This document shows positions 39,211-47,369 of a stretch of 64,000 bases of DNA, one piece after another. The notes beneath the pieces were generated by a model that saw only the letters and a list, made by a program, of their open reading frames with translations, was not told the origin of the DNA and did not search any database. Numbering within the stretch: the first letter of the stretch is position 1; each line of letters opens with the position of its first letter. Source of the DNA: Hydrocarboniclastica marina (GTDB lineage Bacteria > Pseudomonadota > Gammaproteobacteria > Pseudomonadales > Oleiphilaceae). Made by a program: the position numbers and the translations under genes. The DNA lies in NCBI RefSeq assembly GCF_004851605.1, contig NZ_CP031093.1:3534692-3598691 (forward strand). Direction: 5' to 3'.

Positions 39211-39816
39211 TCAGTGAAGCCCGGACATATAACTGGAGATCGCTTCGATCTCGGCATCGGTCAGCTTACTGGCGATATCCTGCATCATCGCATTGGGATC
39301 GTTATCGCGCTTACCTGCCTGCCAATCGTTAAGCTGCTTGGCCAGGTACGCAGCTTTCTGGCCACCGACCTGAGGAAAGGCAGCAGAAGCGATGCCCTGT
39401 CCAGCTGGGCCATGGCAGGCGCTACAGGCGGTGACACCGCTCGCCATATTACCGCCCCGGTACAGTGCCCGCCCCATCTCTATCAGTTCCGGATCCGCCT
39501 GCTCAAGCGTCATCTCCTGGGTCTGGTAGAACGCAGCCAGATCGGCCAGGTCCTGCTCCGACAGAGGCTGCAGAATGCCGGTCATCTCCGGCACAACCCG
39601 ACGTCCTGCCTTGATGTCCTGCAACTGCTTGAGGATGTACTTTTCTCCGATACCGGCGATCTTTGGGTAGCTCGGCGCTACCGGCGACGCCCCCGACTGG
39701 CCGTGACAGGCACCGCAAGTTGCAGCGAGAGATTTGCCCGCCTCGGGATCACCCTGAGCCTGCGCGACGCCGGCCAGACCTACGGCCATAATCAGGCCTG
39801 CAATGATTTTCTTCAT
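39211..39816 (-). CDS. Dihaem cytochrome c4
   Basis: A periplasmic electron carrier, 201 residues with a signal peptide cleaved after about residue 20 (AQA). Two CxxCH haem sites lie at C34-C37-H38 and C131-C134-H135, in the two similar halves typical of cytochrome c4, which passes electrons to terminal oxidases. The frame extends 47 codons further upstream, but the ATG at 39816 places the signal peptide correctly. It is divergent from engB. Confidence 0.95.
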   Translation of the reverse strand: MKKIIAGLIMAVGLAGVAQAQGDPEAGKSLAATCGACHGQSGASPVAPSYPKIAGIGEKYILKQLQDIKAGRRVVPEMTGILQPLSEQDLADLAAFYQTQEMTLEQADPELIEMGRALYRGGNMASGVTACSACHGPAGQGIASAAFPQVGGQKAAYLAKQLNDWQAGKRDNDPNAMMQDIASKLTDAEIEAISSYMSGLH

Positions 39817-40124
39817 GCTCGCACCATCTTCTCTGATCAGGATCACTTCAGGGTTTGACACCCGCTGCATTCGTCCATTCTTCCTCGGGCGCCCCAATGT
39901 TTGCATTCCGGCGCCGCCGGCAAGTTTCGGCGGTGCATGGTAGCAAGCATCCAGCAAAAATGCTCACCCATTGAGGCGACGCCTCGACCGGGCGCAGCAG
40001 AGAACCAGGCCGCGACCTTCTGAAAACCCGAAGCCAGAGGAATAAACCAGACTTATATTAATTTGGTGTAGCATTATACATAAATGAAAACTCTCTGAAA
40101 TGCAGAACCGGGGCCAAATTCGCC

Positions 40125-40796
40125 GTGAAGCCAGTAAATGCCAGTCAGTCGCTAGAAAAGCCCGCTATAGCGTTCAACAGCGCCCGCTTCCTTACCAGTG
40201 CGTCGCGTCGCAGCGAGTGCCCGGAAGACAGTGGCGCCGAGATCGCATTTGCCGGACGATCCAACGCAGGTAAATCGAGCGCTCTCAATACCATCACACT
40301 CAACAGCAAGCTGGCTCGGACCAGCAAGACCCCTGGCCGGACCCGCCTGATCAACTTTTTCAGCCTGAGTACGCCTGGGTGCCGCCTGGTGGACCTGCCC
40401 GGTTACGGCTACGCCAAGGTCTCACGGGATATGAAAAACGACTGGCAACAGCACCTGGACGACTACCTGGTAAACCGGGAGTGCCTGCGCGGCCTGACTC
40501 TGGTCATGGATATCCGGCATCCGCTGACACCCTTCGATAGAATGATGAGTGACTGGGCCGGGCATAATGGCCTACCACTGACCATTCTTTTGACGAAAGC
40601 GGACAAGCTGAAGAATGGTCCGGCCAGGCAGACCGCACTGGACGTAAAAAAGGAACTGGCCAATCACCCGTCACTGGTGGCTGTAATACCTTTCTCATCA
40701 CTTAAAAAAACCGGCGTAGATCAAACACGCCTGCAACTGAGCCAGTGGCTGGTCGGAGAAAACGCGGGGAAGATAGCGGAAGAGCCAGAAGGCTGA
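40125..40796 (+). CDS. engB: Ribosome biogenesis GTP-binding protein EngB/YihA
   Basis: A small essential-type GTPase of 223 residues needed for large-subunit assembly in organisms where it was studied. G1 is GRSNAGKSS, G2 follows at TPGRT, G3 is DLPGYG, G4 is TKADK and G5 is near IPFSSLKK. The start is GTG with no strong Shine-Dalgarno nearby; no better in-frame start precedes GRSN. The stop codon abuts the A-run that forms the T-tract of the convergent RNA's terminator. Confidence 0.95.
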   Translation: MKPVNASQSLEKPAIAFNSARFLTSASRRSECPEDSGAEIAFAGRSNAGKSSALNTITLNSKLARTSKTPGRTRLINFFSLSTPGCRLVDLPGYGYAKVSRDMKNDWQQHLDDYLVNRECLRGLTLVMDIRHPLTPFDRMMSDWAGHNGLPLTILLTKADKLKNGPARQTALDVKKELANHPSLVAVIPFSSLKKTGVDQTRLQLSQWLVGENAGKIAEEPEG

Positions 40797-40824
40797 AAAA
40801 AAACTCCCGGGCCAGGCCCGGGAG
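40796..40824 (-). terminator. Terminator of the small RNA
   Basis: On the - strand CTCCCGGGC (40824-40816), loop CTG, GCCCGGGAG (40812-40804), then eight Ts (40803-40796). It overlaps the last base of the engB stop codon; the + strand side has no T-run, so it does not serve engB well. Confidence 0.9.
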
Positions 40825-40934
40825 AACTCGTTGGGGTTTCACCATAAGGTGATCCCTGAGAGACTCAGACTCAAGGAAGACGCTTGAACTCGAAAGCCCG
40901 TCCAGCAAAAACAGGAGGGCATCAAATTGGCGTC
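40796..40934 (-). ncRNA. Probable small RNA facing engB, in Spot 42/ErsA position
   Basis: Predicted transcript of about 138 nt, read leftward. It has an AlgU/sigma-E-like promoter (see 40940-40966), an internal hairpin TCACC-TTAT-GGTGA (40852-40839) that flanking GGG/CCC can extend, and ends in a long GC stem plus eight Ts. No convincing open frame lies in it on either strand. E. coli spf and P. aeruginosa ersA occupy the polA-engB gap, and ersA is AlgU-dependent with a length near 130 nt. The homology is inferred from place, promoter class and size; the sequence itself was not compared. Confidence 0.6.
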
Positions 40935-40939
40935 ACTGC

Positions 40940-40966
40940 TTAGAAGCCTTGTTCTCCGGTTAGTTC
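40940..40966 (-). promoter_or_regulatory. Sigma-E/AlgU-type promoter of the small RNA
   Basis: On the - strand GAACTA (40966-40961), exactly 16 bp, then TCTAA (40944-40940). The consensus is GAACTT-N16/17-TCTRA. A start six to eight bases further on falls near 40933. Confidence 0.65.
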
Positions 40967-41023
40967 CCCGCCCGAACATTTTTTTGCAGATCTGCCCGCC
41001 AGGCCTGTTTTACACATACCGGA

Positions 41024-41686
41024 TCAGCAAGCTGACTGTAACGAGACTTCGAACCGGTAAGACTTCCGCAACCGTTCGATCTCGTCGTGGTACGCCGACG
41101 AAACATACGGCAACTCGAGCGTCAGCACCTGATATATCCCTTGCCGTAATTGCTGCCGGGTTATAGCTTCTTCACCTTCCCCGGCATGCGCCGTCTTCAG
41201 AAAAGACATCCAGTTTGTGACGATAAGCCAGGTATTGAGCGCCATGGCCTGCCGCTCACTGTCCTCGTGCGGCAGGAAAATGCCAGCGTGCTGGAGGGCA
41301 AGAAGAATCTGCTCCATCTTGGACAGACAGCCATGCGTGAACTCTCGGTAGTCGCGTCGCAGGCGTTCATCGGCATCAAGCAGAAACTCAAGGTCCCGAT
41401 GAAAAAAGCGGAATTCCCATAAGCCATCAAAAACCGTTTCGAGCAGCCTGAGTTTCTCCTGAACCGTAAAAGGCACCTCCGGATTCAGTTGCAGCGTTAC
41501 CTCAACCTGCTGGCGATATCCCCGAAATATTTCGTAGACGATCTCGCTTTTGTTCCGGAAATGGTAATAAAGGTTACCCGGCGATATGCCCATGTGTGCG
41601 GCGATATGGTTGGTCGTGACATTTCTCTCTCCTGAACGGTTAAACAGTTCAAGACTGGCCAGAATTATCTTGTCGCGCGTCTTCAT
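41024..41686 (-). CDS. TetR-family transcriptional regulator
   Basis: A 220-residue repressor-type protein. The N-terminal helix-turn-helix is complete: MKTRDKIILASLELFN, then NVTTNHIAAHMGISPGNLYYHFRNKSEIVYEIF. The C-terminal ligand domain is of the type seen in regulators of lipid and alkane metabolism, but the ligand is unknown. The frame opens at an ATG at 41740 (18 residues more), but homologous regulators usually begin MKTRD. It is divergent from the aldehyde dehydrogenase gene and probably binds the palindrome at 41793-41808. Confidence 0.88.
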   Translation of the reverse strand: MKTRDKIILASLELFNRSGERNVTTNHIAAHMGISPGNLYYHFRNKSEIVYEIFRGYRQQVEVTLQLNPEVPFTVQEKLRLLETVFDGLWEFRFFHRDLEFLLDADERLRRDYREFTHGCLSKMEQILLALQHAGIFLPHEDSERQAMALNTWLIVTNWMSFLKTAHAGEGEEAITRQQLRQGIYQVLTLELPYVSSAYHDEIERLRKSYRFEVSLQSAC

Positions 41687-41783
41687 AACGTCCCGTAGAT
41701 GTTGAAATTCGCCCTGCTGAGCCCGCTCTGCGAGGGCCATGCCTGTGTAACAGGTGCGCCGTCACAGGCTTGCGGCGATAGGC

Positions 41784-41813
41784 TTGACTACCTAGAGTAT
41801 ATACTCTAATAAT
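41784..41813 (+). promoter_or_regulatory. Promoter of the aldehyde dehydrogenase operon
   Basis: TTGACT (41784-41789), 18-bp spacer, AATAAT (41808-41813). The palindrome at 41793-41808 fills the spacer, so a bound repressor would exclude RNA polymerase. The leader of about 180 nt contains a hairpin ACGGCCG-CACA-CGGCCGT near 41946-41963. Confidence 0.5.
41793..41808. promoter_or_regulatory. Perfect 16-bp palindrome, probable TetR operator
   Basis: TAGAGTATATACTCTA reads the same on both strands. It lies between the divergent TetR and aldehyde dehydrogenase genes and inside the spacer of a promoter. Size, symmetry and place are those of a TetR-family operator; it probably also autoregulates the repressor gene. 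Confidence 0.7.
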
Positions 41814-42001
41814 AGCCCAAGGTACGATTACCGAAACTCAGCATGCTGGTCGGAAATGGTCGCTAGCTGCTCGAGCACCACTGGGCTGCTGTGGCGCCGG
41901 CGCAGAAATCTCAGGCACTGGCCGTCGCCGGTGGCCGCCCGATACACGGCCGCACACGGCCGTCCAATAAAATCAGATGGGATTGAACCCAGGAGGCCCC
42001 G

Positions 42002-43447
42002 ATGGTCGCTAACGTTGTTGAACTAACGGAAAACAAAAAGCAGATCCAGCAACTACAGCGTCTGTTCGCAGCCCAACAGACGGCTTTTCAGAAGAACAGA
42101 AATCCTTCTGTGGCCGAACGCCGGGAAAATCTCAAGCGCCTTAAAAAGATGCTGCTCGACAATCAGGAAGCCATTATCGCGGCCATAGATACTGACTTCA
42201 GCTGCCGCAGCGCCGACGAGACCCGGCTGGCGGAACTGATGCCTGCGGTACAGGGGATCGACTACGCTGCCGGCCATCTGAGCAACTGGATGAAGCCATC
42301 CAAGCGCCATGTGAGCCTGCTGTTCCAGCCCGCCAGTAACAAGGTGTACTTCCAACCTAAAGGGGTCGTAGGGATCATCGTGCCCTGGAACTACCCTCTT
42401 TATCTCGCAGTGGGCCCGCTGGTCGCCGCGCTTGCGGCAGGAAACCGGGCCATGCTGAAAATGTCCGAGTTTACGCCGGAGTTCTCCGCCCTGTTCAAGG
42501 ATCTGCTTCAGGCAACCTTCGCTGAGGATCTCGTCGCTGTAGTGAACGGCGACGCCGAGGTCGCGGCTGCTTTTTCAGGCCAGCCTTTCAACCATCTGCT
42601 TTTCACAGGCTCGACACAGGTCGGCCGCCTCGTAATGAAAGCTGCAGCAGACAATCTTACACCGGTTACGCTCGAATTAGGCGGTAAATCGCCCGCCCTG
42701 GTATCACCCGACGTGCCTATAGCCGATGCAGCCAAGCGGATCGCCTTTGGCAAAGCGTTCAACGCGGGTCAAACCTGCGTAGCGCCCGACTACGTGCTCT
42801 GCCCCGCGGACCGTGTCGATGCGTTTGTAGATGAGTTCAAGGCCGCGATGGGGAAACTGTACCCGACGGTGAAGGACAACAGCTCCTACACCAGCATTGT
42901 GAATGACCGTCAGCACGCGCGCCTGACCAGCTACCTCGACGACGCCCGAAAAAAAGGAGCGCGTGTTATCGAAGTGAATGCCGCCAATGATCAGTTCGGC
43001 AGCGAAACGCGCAAAATGCCGGTGCACCTTGTCCTTGACGCAACAGACGACATGCTGGTGATGCAGGAAGAGATCTTCGGCCCGCTCCTCCCGGTTGTAC
43101 CCTACCAACGCCCAGCTGATGCGCTGCAGTACATCAATGACCGTCCGCACCCGTTGGCACTCTATTACTTCGGCTATGATAAAAAGGCCCAGTCAGAGGT
43201 CATGGAGCGGACACAATCTGGCGGCATGGGCATCAATGACACATTGATGCATGTGGCCCAGGATGATTTGCCGTTCGGCGGCGTCGGCCCATCCGGCATC
43301 GGCCACTACCACGGCAAGGAAGGCTTCCTGACCTTTTCCCATGCCCGAAGTGTATTTTCCAAACAGCGCTTCAACAGTAGCGAGATGATCTATCCGCCAT
43401 ACGGTGGGCTGATCAACAAACTGGTCTACCGGCTTTTCATCCGTTAA
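42002..43447 (+). CDS. Coniferyl-aldehyde-dehydrogenase-type aldehyde dehydrogenase
   Basis: An NAD(P)-dependent aldehyde dehydrogenase of 481 residues, oxidising an aldehyde to the acid. Visible motifs are IVPWNYPLYL, FTGSTQVGRLVMKAA (cofactor), LELGGKSPALV (catalytic glutamate) and NAGQTCVAPDYVL (catalytic cysteine), then EEIFGPLLPV. The C-terminal YGGLINKLVYRLFIR is hydrophobic and basic, as in membrane-associated fatty aldehyde dehydrogenases. The Shine-Dalgarno is AGGAGG. It is followed by a Tat lipoprotein and a GMC alcohol oxidoreductase, so it likely oxidises the aldehyde made by the latter. Substrate chain length is not readable. Confidence 0.92.
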   Translation: MVANVVELTENKKQIQQLQRLFAAQQTAFQKNRNPSVAERRENLKRLKKMLLDNQEAIIAAIDTDFSCRSADETRLAELMPAVQGIDYAAGHLSNWMKPSKRHVSLLFQPASNKVYFQPKGVVGIIVPWNYPLYLAVGPLVAALAAGNRAMLKMSEFTPEFSALFKDLLQATFAEDLVAVVNGDAEVAAAFSGQPFNHLLFTGSTQVGRLVMKAAADNLTPVTLELGGKSPALVSPDVPIADAAKRIAFGKAFNAGQTCVAPDYVLCPADRVDAFVDEFKAAMGKLYPTVKDNSSYTSIVNDRQHARLTSYLDDARKKGARVIEVNAANDQFGSETRKMPVHLVLDATDDMLVMQEEIFGPLLPVVPYQRPADALQYINDRPHPLALYYFGYDKKAQSEVMERTQSGGMGINDTLMHVAQDDLPFGGVGPSGIGHYHGKEGFLTFSHARSVFSKQRFNSSEMIYPPYGGLINKLVYRLFIR

Positions 43448-43489
43448 GGGTGTTCGGCGACACAATAAAAATTACGAGGTTGCCCATTT

Positions 43490-44110
43490 ATGAGCACGAA
43501 GATGGTAACGCCTGGGACAGACGACACGCTTATGTCCCGTCGCGGTTTTCTGCGGACTGGACTGGCCGGTGCCGCGCTGCTCGGAACAGCCAGCGCGGGC
43601 ATCGGTTTAACCGGGTGCAGTGACGCCCCTAAGGGCAGCCACAAGGTCGACGGCAACAGTGTCCAGTATCACTTCCTGACCGATGATGATCGCCTGCTGC
43701 TGCTGGCTCTATCACCGGCGATTCTTGCCGATGCACTACCGCAGGGCCAGGACCAGCGCCAGCAAAGCCTCAACCAGACAGTGGCGGGCATCGACGCCGC
43801 CATATATCGTTTTTCGCCCAGCATGCAGTCTGAGTTCCGCCAGTTGTTTGACCTGCTGCACTTCAGCCCGACACGGGCTTTGGCTGCAGGTGTATGGCAG
43901 GGCTGGGACACCGTCGATCCGGAACGGGCCAATGTATTCCTGAATCGCTGGAAAGACAGCAGCATCGATCTGTTCACCAGCGCCTACATCGGCTTGGTGA
44001 AAGTCACTAACGTTGCGTTCTACGGCATGCCCGCAACCTGGTCCAACTCCCACTACCCGGGGCCGCCCGCCTACGCCCTCACCGCTCTACCCCAGTTCCA
44101 GAAGTCCTGA
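43490..44110 (+). CDS. Tat-exported lipoprotein, probable small subunit of the GMC oxidoreductase
   Basis: A 206-residue protein with a twin-arginine signal, SRRGFLR at residues 16-22, followed by a hydrophobic stretch and a lipobox LTGC (C43). The mature part is mainly helical with no cofactor motif. It sits between aldehyde dehydrogenase and a GMC flavoprotein that has no signal peptide of its own, the arrangement of gluconate/fructose dehydrogenase small subunits, whose Tat signal carries the large subunit across the membrane. I infer the same here. The start is ATG without a strong Shine-Dalgarno. Confidence 0.8.
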   Translation: MSTKMVTPGTDDTLMSRRGFLRTGLAGAALLGTASAGIGLTGCSDAPKGSHKVDGNSVQYHFLTDDDRLLLLALSPAILADALPQGQDQRQQSLNQTVAGIDAAIYRFSPSMQSEFRQLFDLLHFSPTRALAAGVWQGWDTVDPERANVFLNRWKDSSIDLFTSAYIGLVKVTNVAFYGMPATWSNSHYPGPPAYALTALPQFQKS

Positions 44111-44155
44111 CAGCTGGACCAGCTGGCCCTGAAGGCAGGGCCAGCCAAGCTGTCA
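44108..44155 (+). other. Nested stem-loop between the lipoprotein and GMC genes
   Basis: The outer arms TGACAGCT (44108-44115) and AGCTGTCA (44148-44155) enclose inner arms CTGGCCCT (44123-44130) and AGGGCCAG (44137-44144). The lipoprotein stop TGA is the first part of the outer arm. There is no T-run, so RNA stabilisation or partial attenuation is more likely than termination. Confidence 0.75.
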
Positions 44156-44187
44156 CACCCCAAGAACAATCTTTCGCGACTGGATAA

Positions 44188-45783
44188 ATGATGAAAAGCA
44201 CAGACATTATTGCCCAAGGCCTGGAGAAAGGCTGGAAAGTCACCGATGCCGCGACACTGCAGGATGACCAGACACTCGAGGCCGATGTCGTGGTCATAGG
44301 GACCGGCGCCGGCGGCGGCACGACGGCCGAGATTCTGGCCAAGGCCGGCCTGCGCGTCATCATGGTGGAAGAGGGACGCCTCTATCACCAGAAGCATTTC
44401 ACTATGGACGAGCACTGGAGTTACTCCAGGCTTTATCAGGAAGGTCTGGGTCGTGTTACCAAGGACGGCGGGATCGCAATCCTTCAGGGCCGCTGCGTAG
44501 GTGGCTCAACTACCGTGAACTGGACGTCCAGCTTCCGCACGCCCGAACAGACCCTCAAGCACTGGCAGGAGCGCTTCGGAGTTAAGGAGTGCGAGCCCGA
44601 AACACTGGCCCCCTGGTTCGAGGATCGCGAAAAACGACAGAAGATCGCCACCTGGGCCGCGGACCCGAACCCCAACAACACTGTTCTGAAAACCGGTTGC
44701 GAGCAGTTGGGCTGGCACTGGGATACTATCCCGCGGAATGTCAACGGCTGCTGGGATCTTGGCTACTGCGGTTTTGGCTGCCCTACCAACGCCAAGCAGG
44801 GCATGCTGGTCACGACAGTACCCGGCGCGCTCGATCACGGCAGTGAACTGATTCACAGCCTGCGCGCCGAAAAGCTCATCCACGCCAACGGCAAAATCCA
44901 GGCACTTGAGGCGGTTGCCCTCGACGGTGAAGCCCTGCGTCCGACCGGCAGGCGCGTGACTTTGAAGGCGCGCCATTTCGTGCTCTCGGCGAGCGCACTC
45001 GGCAGCCCGGCCCTGTTGCTGCGCTCCGGCGTCCCGGACCCTTACGGGCGTATCGGCAAGCGTACGTTCCTCCATCCTGTCAATGCCACGGTCGCCGAGA
45101 TGCCGGAGAAGGTGGAACCCTACTACGGTGCGCCACAGTCAATCTACTCGGATGAGTTTGTCTGGCGCGATGGCGTTGCAGGCGCAGTCGGGTTCAAGTT
45201 GGAAGTGCCTCCCCTCCAGCCGGGAATGGCTGCAGGCATTATTCCGCAGCACGGCAAAGCCATGACCGCCACTATGGACCGCTTCCCCTACATTAATTCG
45301 GTCATTGCCCTGCTGCGGGACGGTTTCCACGAGCAAAGCGAAGGCGGCACCGTCAGCCTGCGCGACGACGGTTCGCCGGTGCTCGACTATCCCATGACCG
45401 ACTACCTCTGGGCGGGAATGCGTGACGCGTACGAACGCATGGTAGAGATCCAGTTCGCAGCTGGCGCCAAGTCAGTCAGTCTGGTGCACCTCGACAGCCC
45501 GGCGTTCACGAGCGTGGCCGATGCCAAACGGAAGATGGCCGACATCCCCATGGCCCTGCATCGGGCCCGCCTGTTCACCGCCCACCAGATGGGCGGATGC
45601 GCGATGGGCGAAGACGCTGAAATGGCGGTAGTGAACAGCTTCGGTGAGCACCATCAGCTCGAAAATCTCAACATCCATGACGCATCGATATTTCCCACCA
45701 GTATCGGCGCCAACCCGCAGCTCTCAATTTATGCTCTCAGCGCCCGTAACGCGCAACGCCTGAGCCGGCGACTGAAAGCGTAA
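44188..45783 (+). CDS. GMC-family alcohol oxidoreductase
   Basis: A 531-residue flavoprotein. The FAD dinucleotide motif VVVIGTGAGGGTTAEILAKAG is near residues 34-54, RCVGGSTTVNW is the second GMC motif, and the C-terminal HQMGGCAMG...NLNIHDASIFPTSIGANPQLSIYALSARNA carries the catalytic histidine region. It has the pattern of long-chain alcohol oxidases/dehydrogenases and probably makes aldehydes for the upstream dehydrogenase. A cysteine-rich insert CWDLGYCGFGCPTNAKQG resembles that of fatty alcohol oxidases. There is no signal peptide; export would depend on the Tat lipoprotein. Confidence 0.9.
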   Translation: MMKSTDIIAQGLEKGWKVTDAATLQDDQTLEADVVVIGTGAGGGTTAEILAKAGLRVIMVEEGRLYHQKHFTMDEHWSYSRLYQEGLGRVTKDGGIAILQGRCVGGSTTVNWTSSFRTPEQTLKHWQERFGVKECEPETLAPWFEDREKRQKIATWAADPNPNNTVLKTGCEQLGWHWDTIPRNVNGCWDLGYCGFGCPTNAKQGMLVTTVPGALDHGSELIHSLRAEKLIHANGKIQALEAVALDGEALRPTGRRVTLKARHFVLSASALGSPALLLRSGVPDPYGRIGKRTFLHPVNATVAEMPEKVEPYYGAPQSIYSDEFVWRDGVAGAVGFKLEVPPLQPGMAAGIIPQHGKAMTATMDRFPYINSVIALLRDGFHEQSEGGTVSLRDDGSPVLDYPMTDYLWAGMRDAYERMVEIQFAAGAKSVSLVHLDSPAFTSVADAKRKMADIPMALHRARLFTAHQMGGCAMGEDAEMAVVNSFGEHHQLENLNIHDASIFPTSIGANPQLSIYALSARNAQRLSRRLKA

Positions 45784-45809
45784 GCGCAAACGGTCCCGGG
45801 CGGCGGTAA

Positions 45810-46388
<579 letters not shown>

Positions 46389-46449
46389 GTCGCTGACAGC
46401 GGTAACCCGGCCTGGTCCGTGGCCGGAGTTCCGCCATGCCGACGGTTAA

Positions 46450-46713
<264 letters not shown>

Positions 46714-46754
46714 ATCGCAGCTAAGATTGACCCCGAAACCGGCTGGCAAAAACT

Positions 46755-46774
46755 GTAGGCTGAGGTAGGCTTAG
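46755..46774 (+). repeat. 10-bp direct repeat after the ferredoxin gene
   Basis: GTAGGCTGAG (46755-46764) is followed directly by GTAGGCTTAG (46765-46774), about 40 bp after the ferredoxin stop. Confidence 0.7.
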
Positions 46775-46805
46775 TTTACTTCCCCCACCCTAGAGTCGCG
46801 CAGCC

Positions 46806-47327
46806 ATGGCAGACAATACTATTGACCCGCCCGAAGACGATACTGGTGATGCACGGCCGGGTAGACGCAAGCTGCTACTGGTAAGTGCCGGGCTTGCCCT
46901 CGTTGTCCTGGTCTCTGTCGCACTGACGGCAGTGCTCATGTTCGCGTTCCAGGAAGATCCCCCTACACCTGAGCCCAAGGCACTGATCCAGACGCCCGAC
47001 TCGCTCGAAAAAGCGGATACCCAGCGTCTCGATGCGCTCATCCAGCAGCAGGCTGAAACCATAAAACAGCTGCAAGCACAGGTTCAGAAATTGAACGAAG
47101 GCCAGGGTGACGAAAGCCTGAAAGCCGCCATGGCAGATCAGGAGCAGCGCTATCAGGCCTTTCTTGTAACGATGAAAGAGGGGATGGTGGATCTGGCCAA
47201 TATGGTACGCGGCTCGCGAACGTGGCTGGAACAGTATGGCGCAAGGCTGGACGAAGCCATTCAGAACAGTAAAGCGCGGGAGCAGGCGTTGCTCTCCAGG
47301 GCAGAGAGCAACAGCGAAGCAAGGTAA
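46806..47327 (+). CDS. Uncharacterised membrane-anchored coiled-coil protein
   Basis: I do not recognise the family. The 173-residue protein has a short acidic cytoplasmic N terminus, RRK before a membrane segment at about 21-45 (LLLVSAGLALVVLVSVALTA), and then a helical periplasmic part with a probable coiled coil at about 68-100 (QRLDALIQQQAETIKQLQAQ). This is a signal-anchor topology. It lies between the ferredoxin gene and a convergent DUF945-type gene; no function can be assigned. Confidence 0.72.
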   Translation: MADNTIDPPEDDTGDARPGRRKLLLVSAGLALVVLVSVALTAVLMFAFQEDPPTPEPKALIQTPDSLEKADTQRLDALIQQQAETIKQLQAQVQKLNEGQGDESLKAAMADQEQRYQAFLVTMKEGMVDLANMVRGSRTWLEQYGARLDEAIQNSKAREQALLSRAESNSEAR

Positions 47328-47369
47328 CCGAGACACCCGACGGCCTGGCGGCAGTATGCCCGCGCTCGA

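Noticed and set aside
40927-41166. 79-codon + strand frame upstream of the TetR gene
   Set aside because: Overlaps the TetR coding region antisense and the small-RNA promoter; no Shine-Dalgarno and no family.
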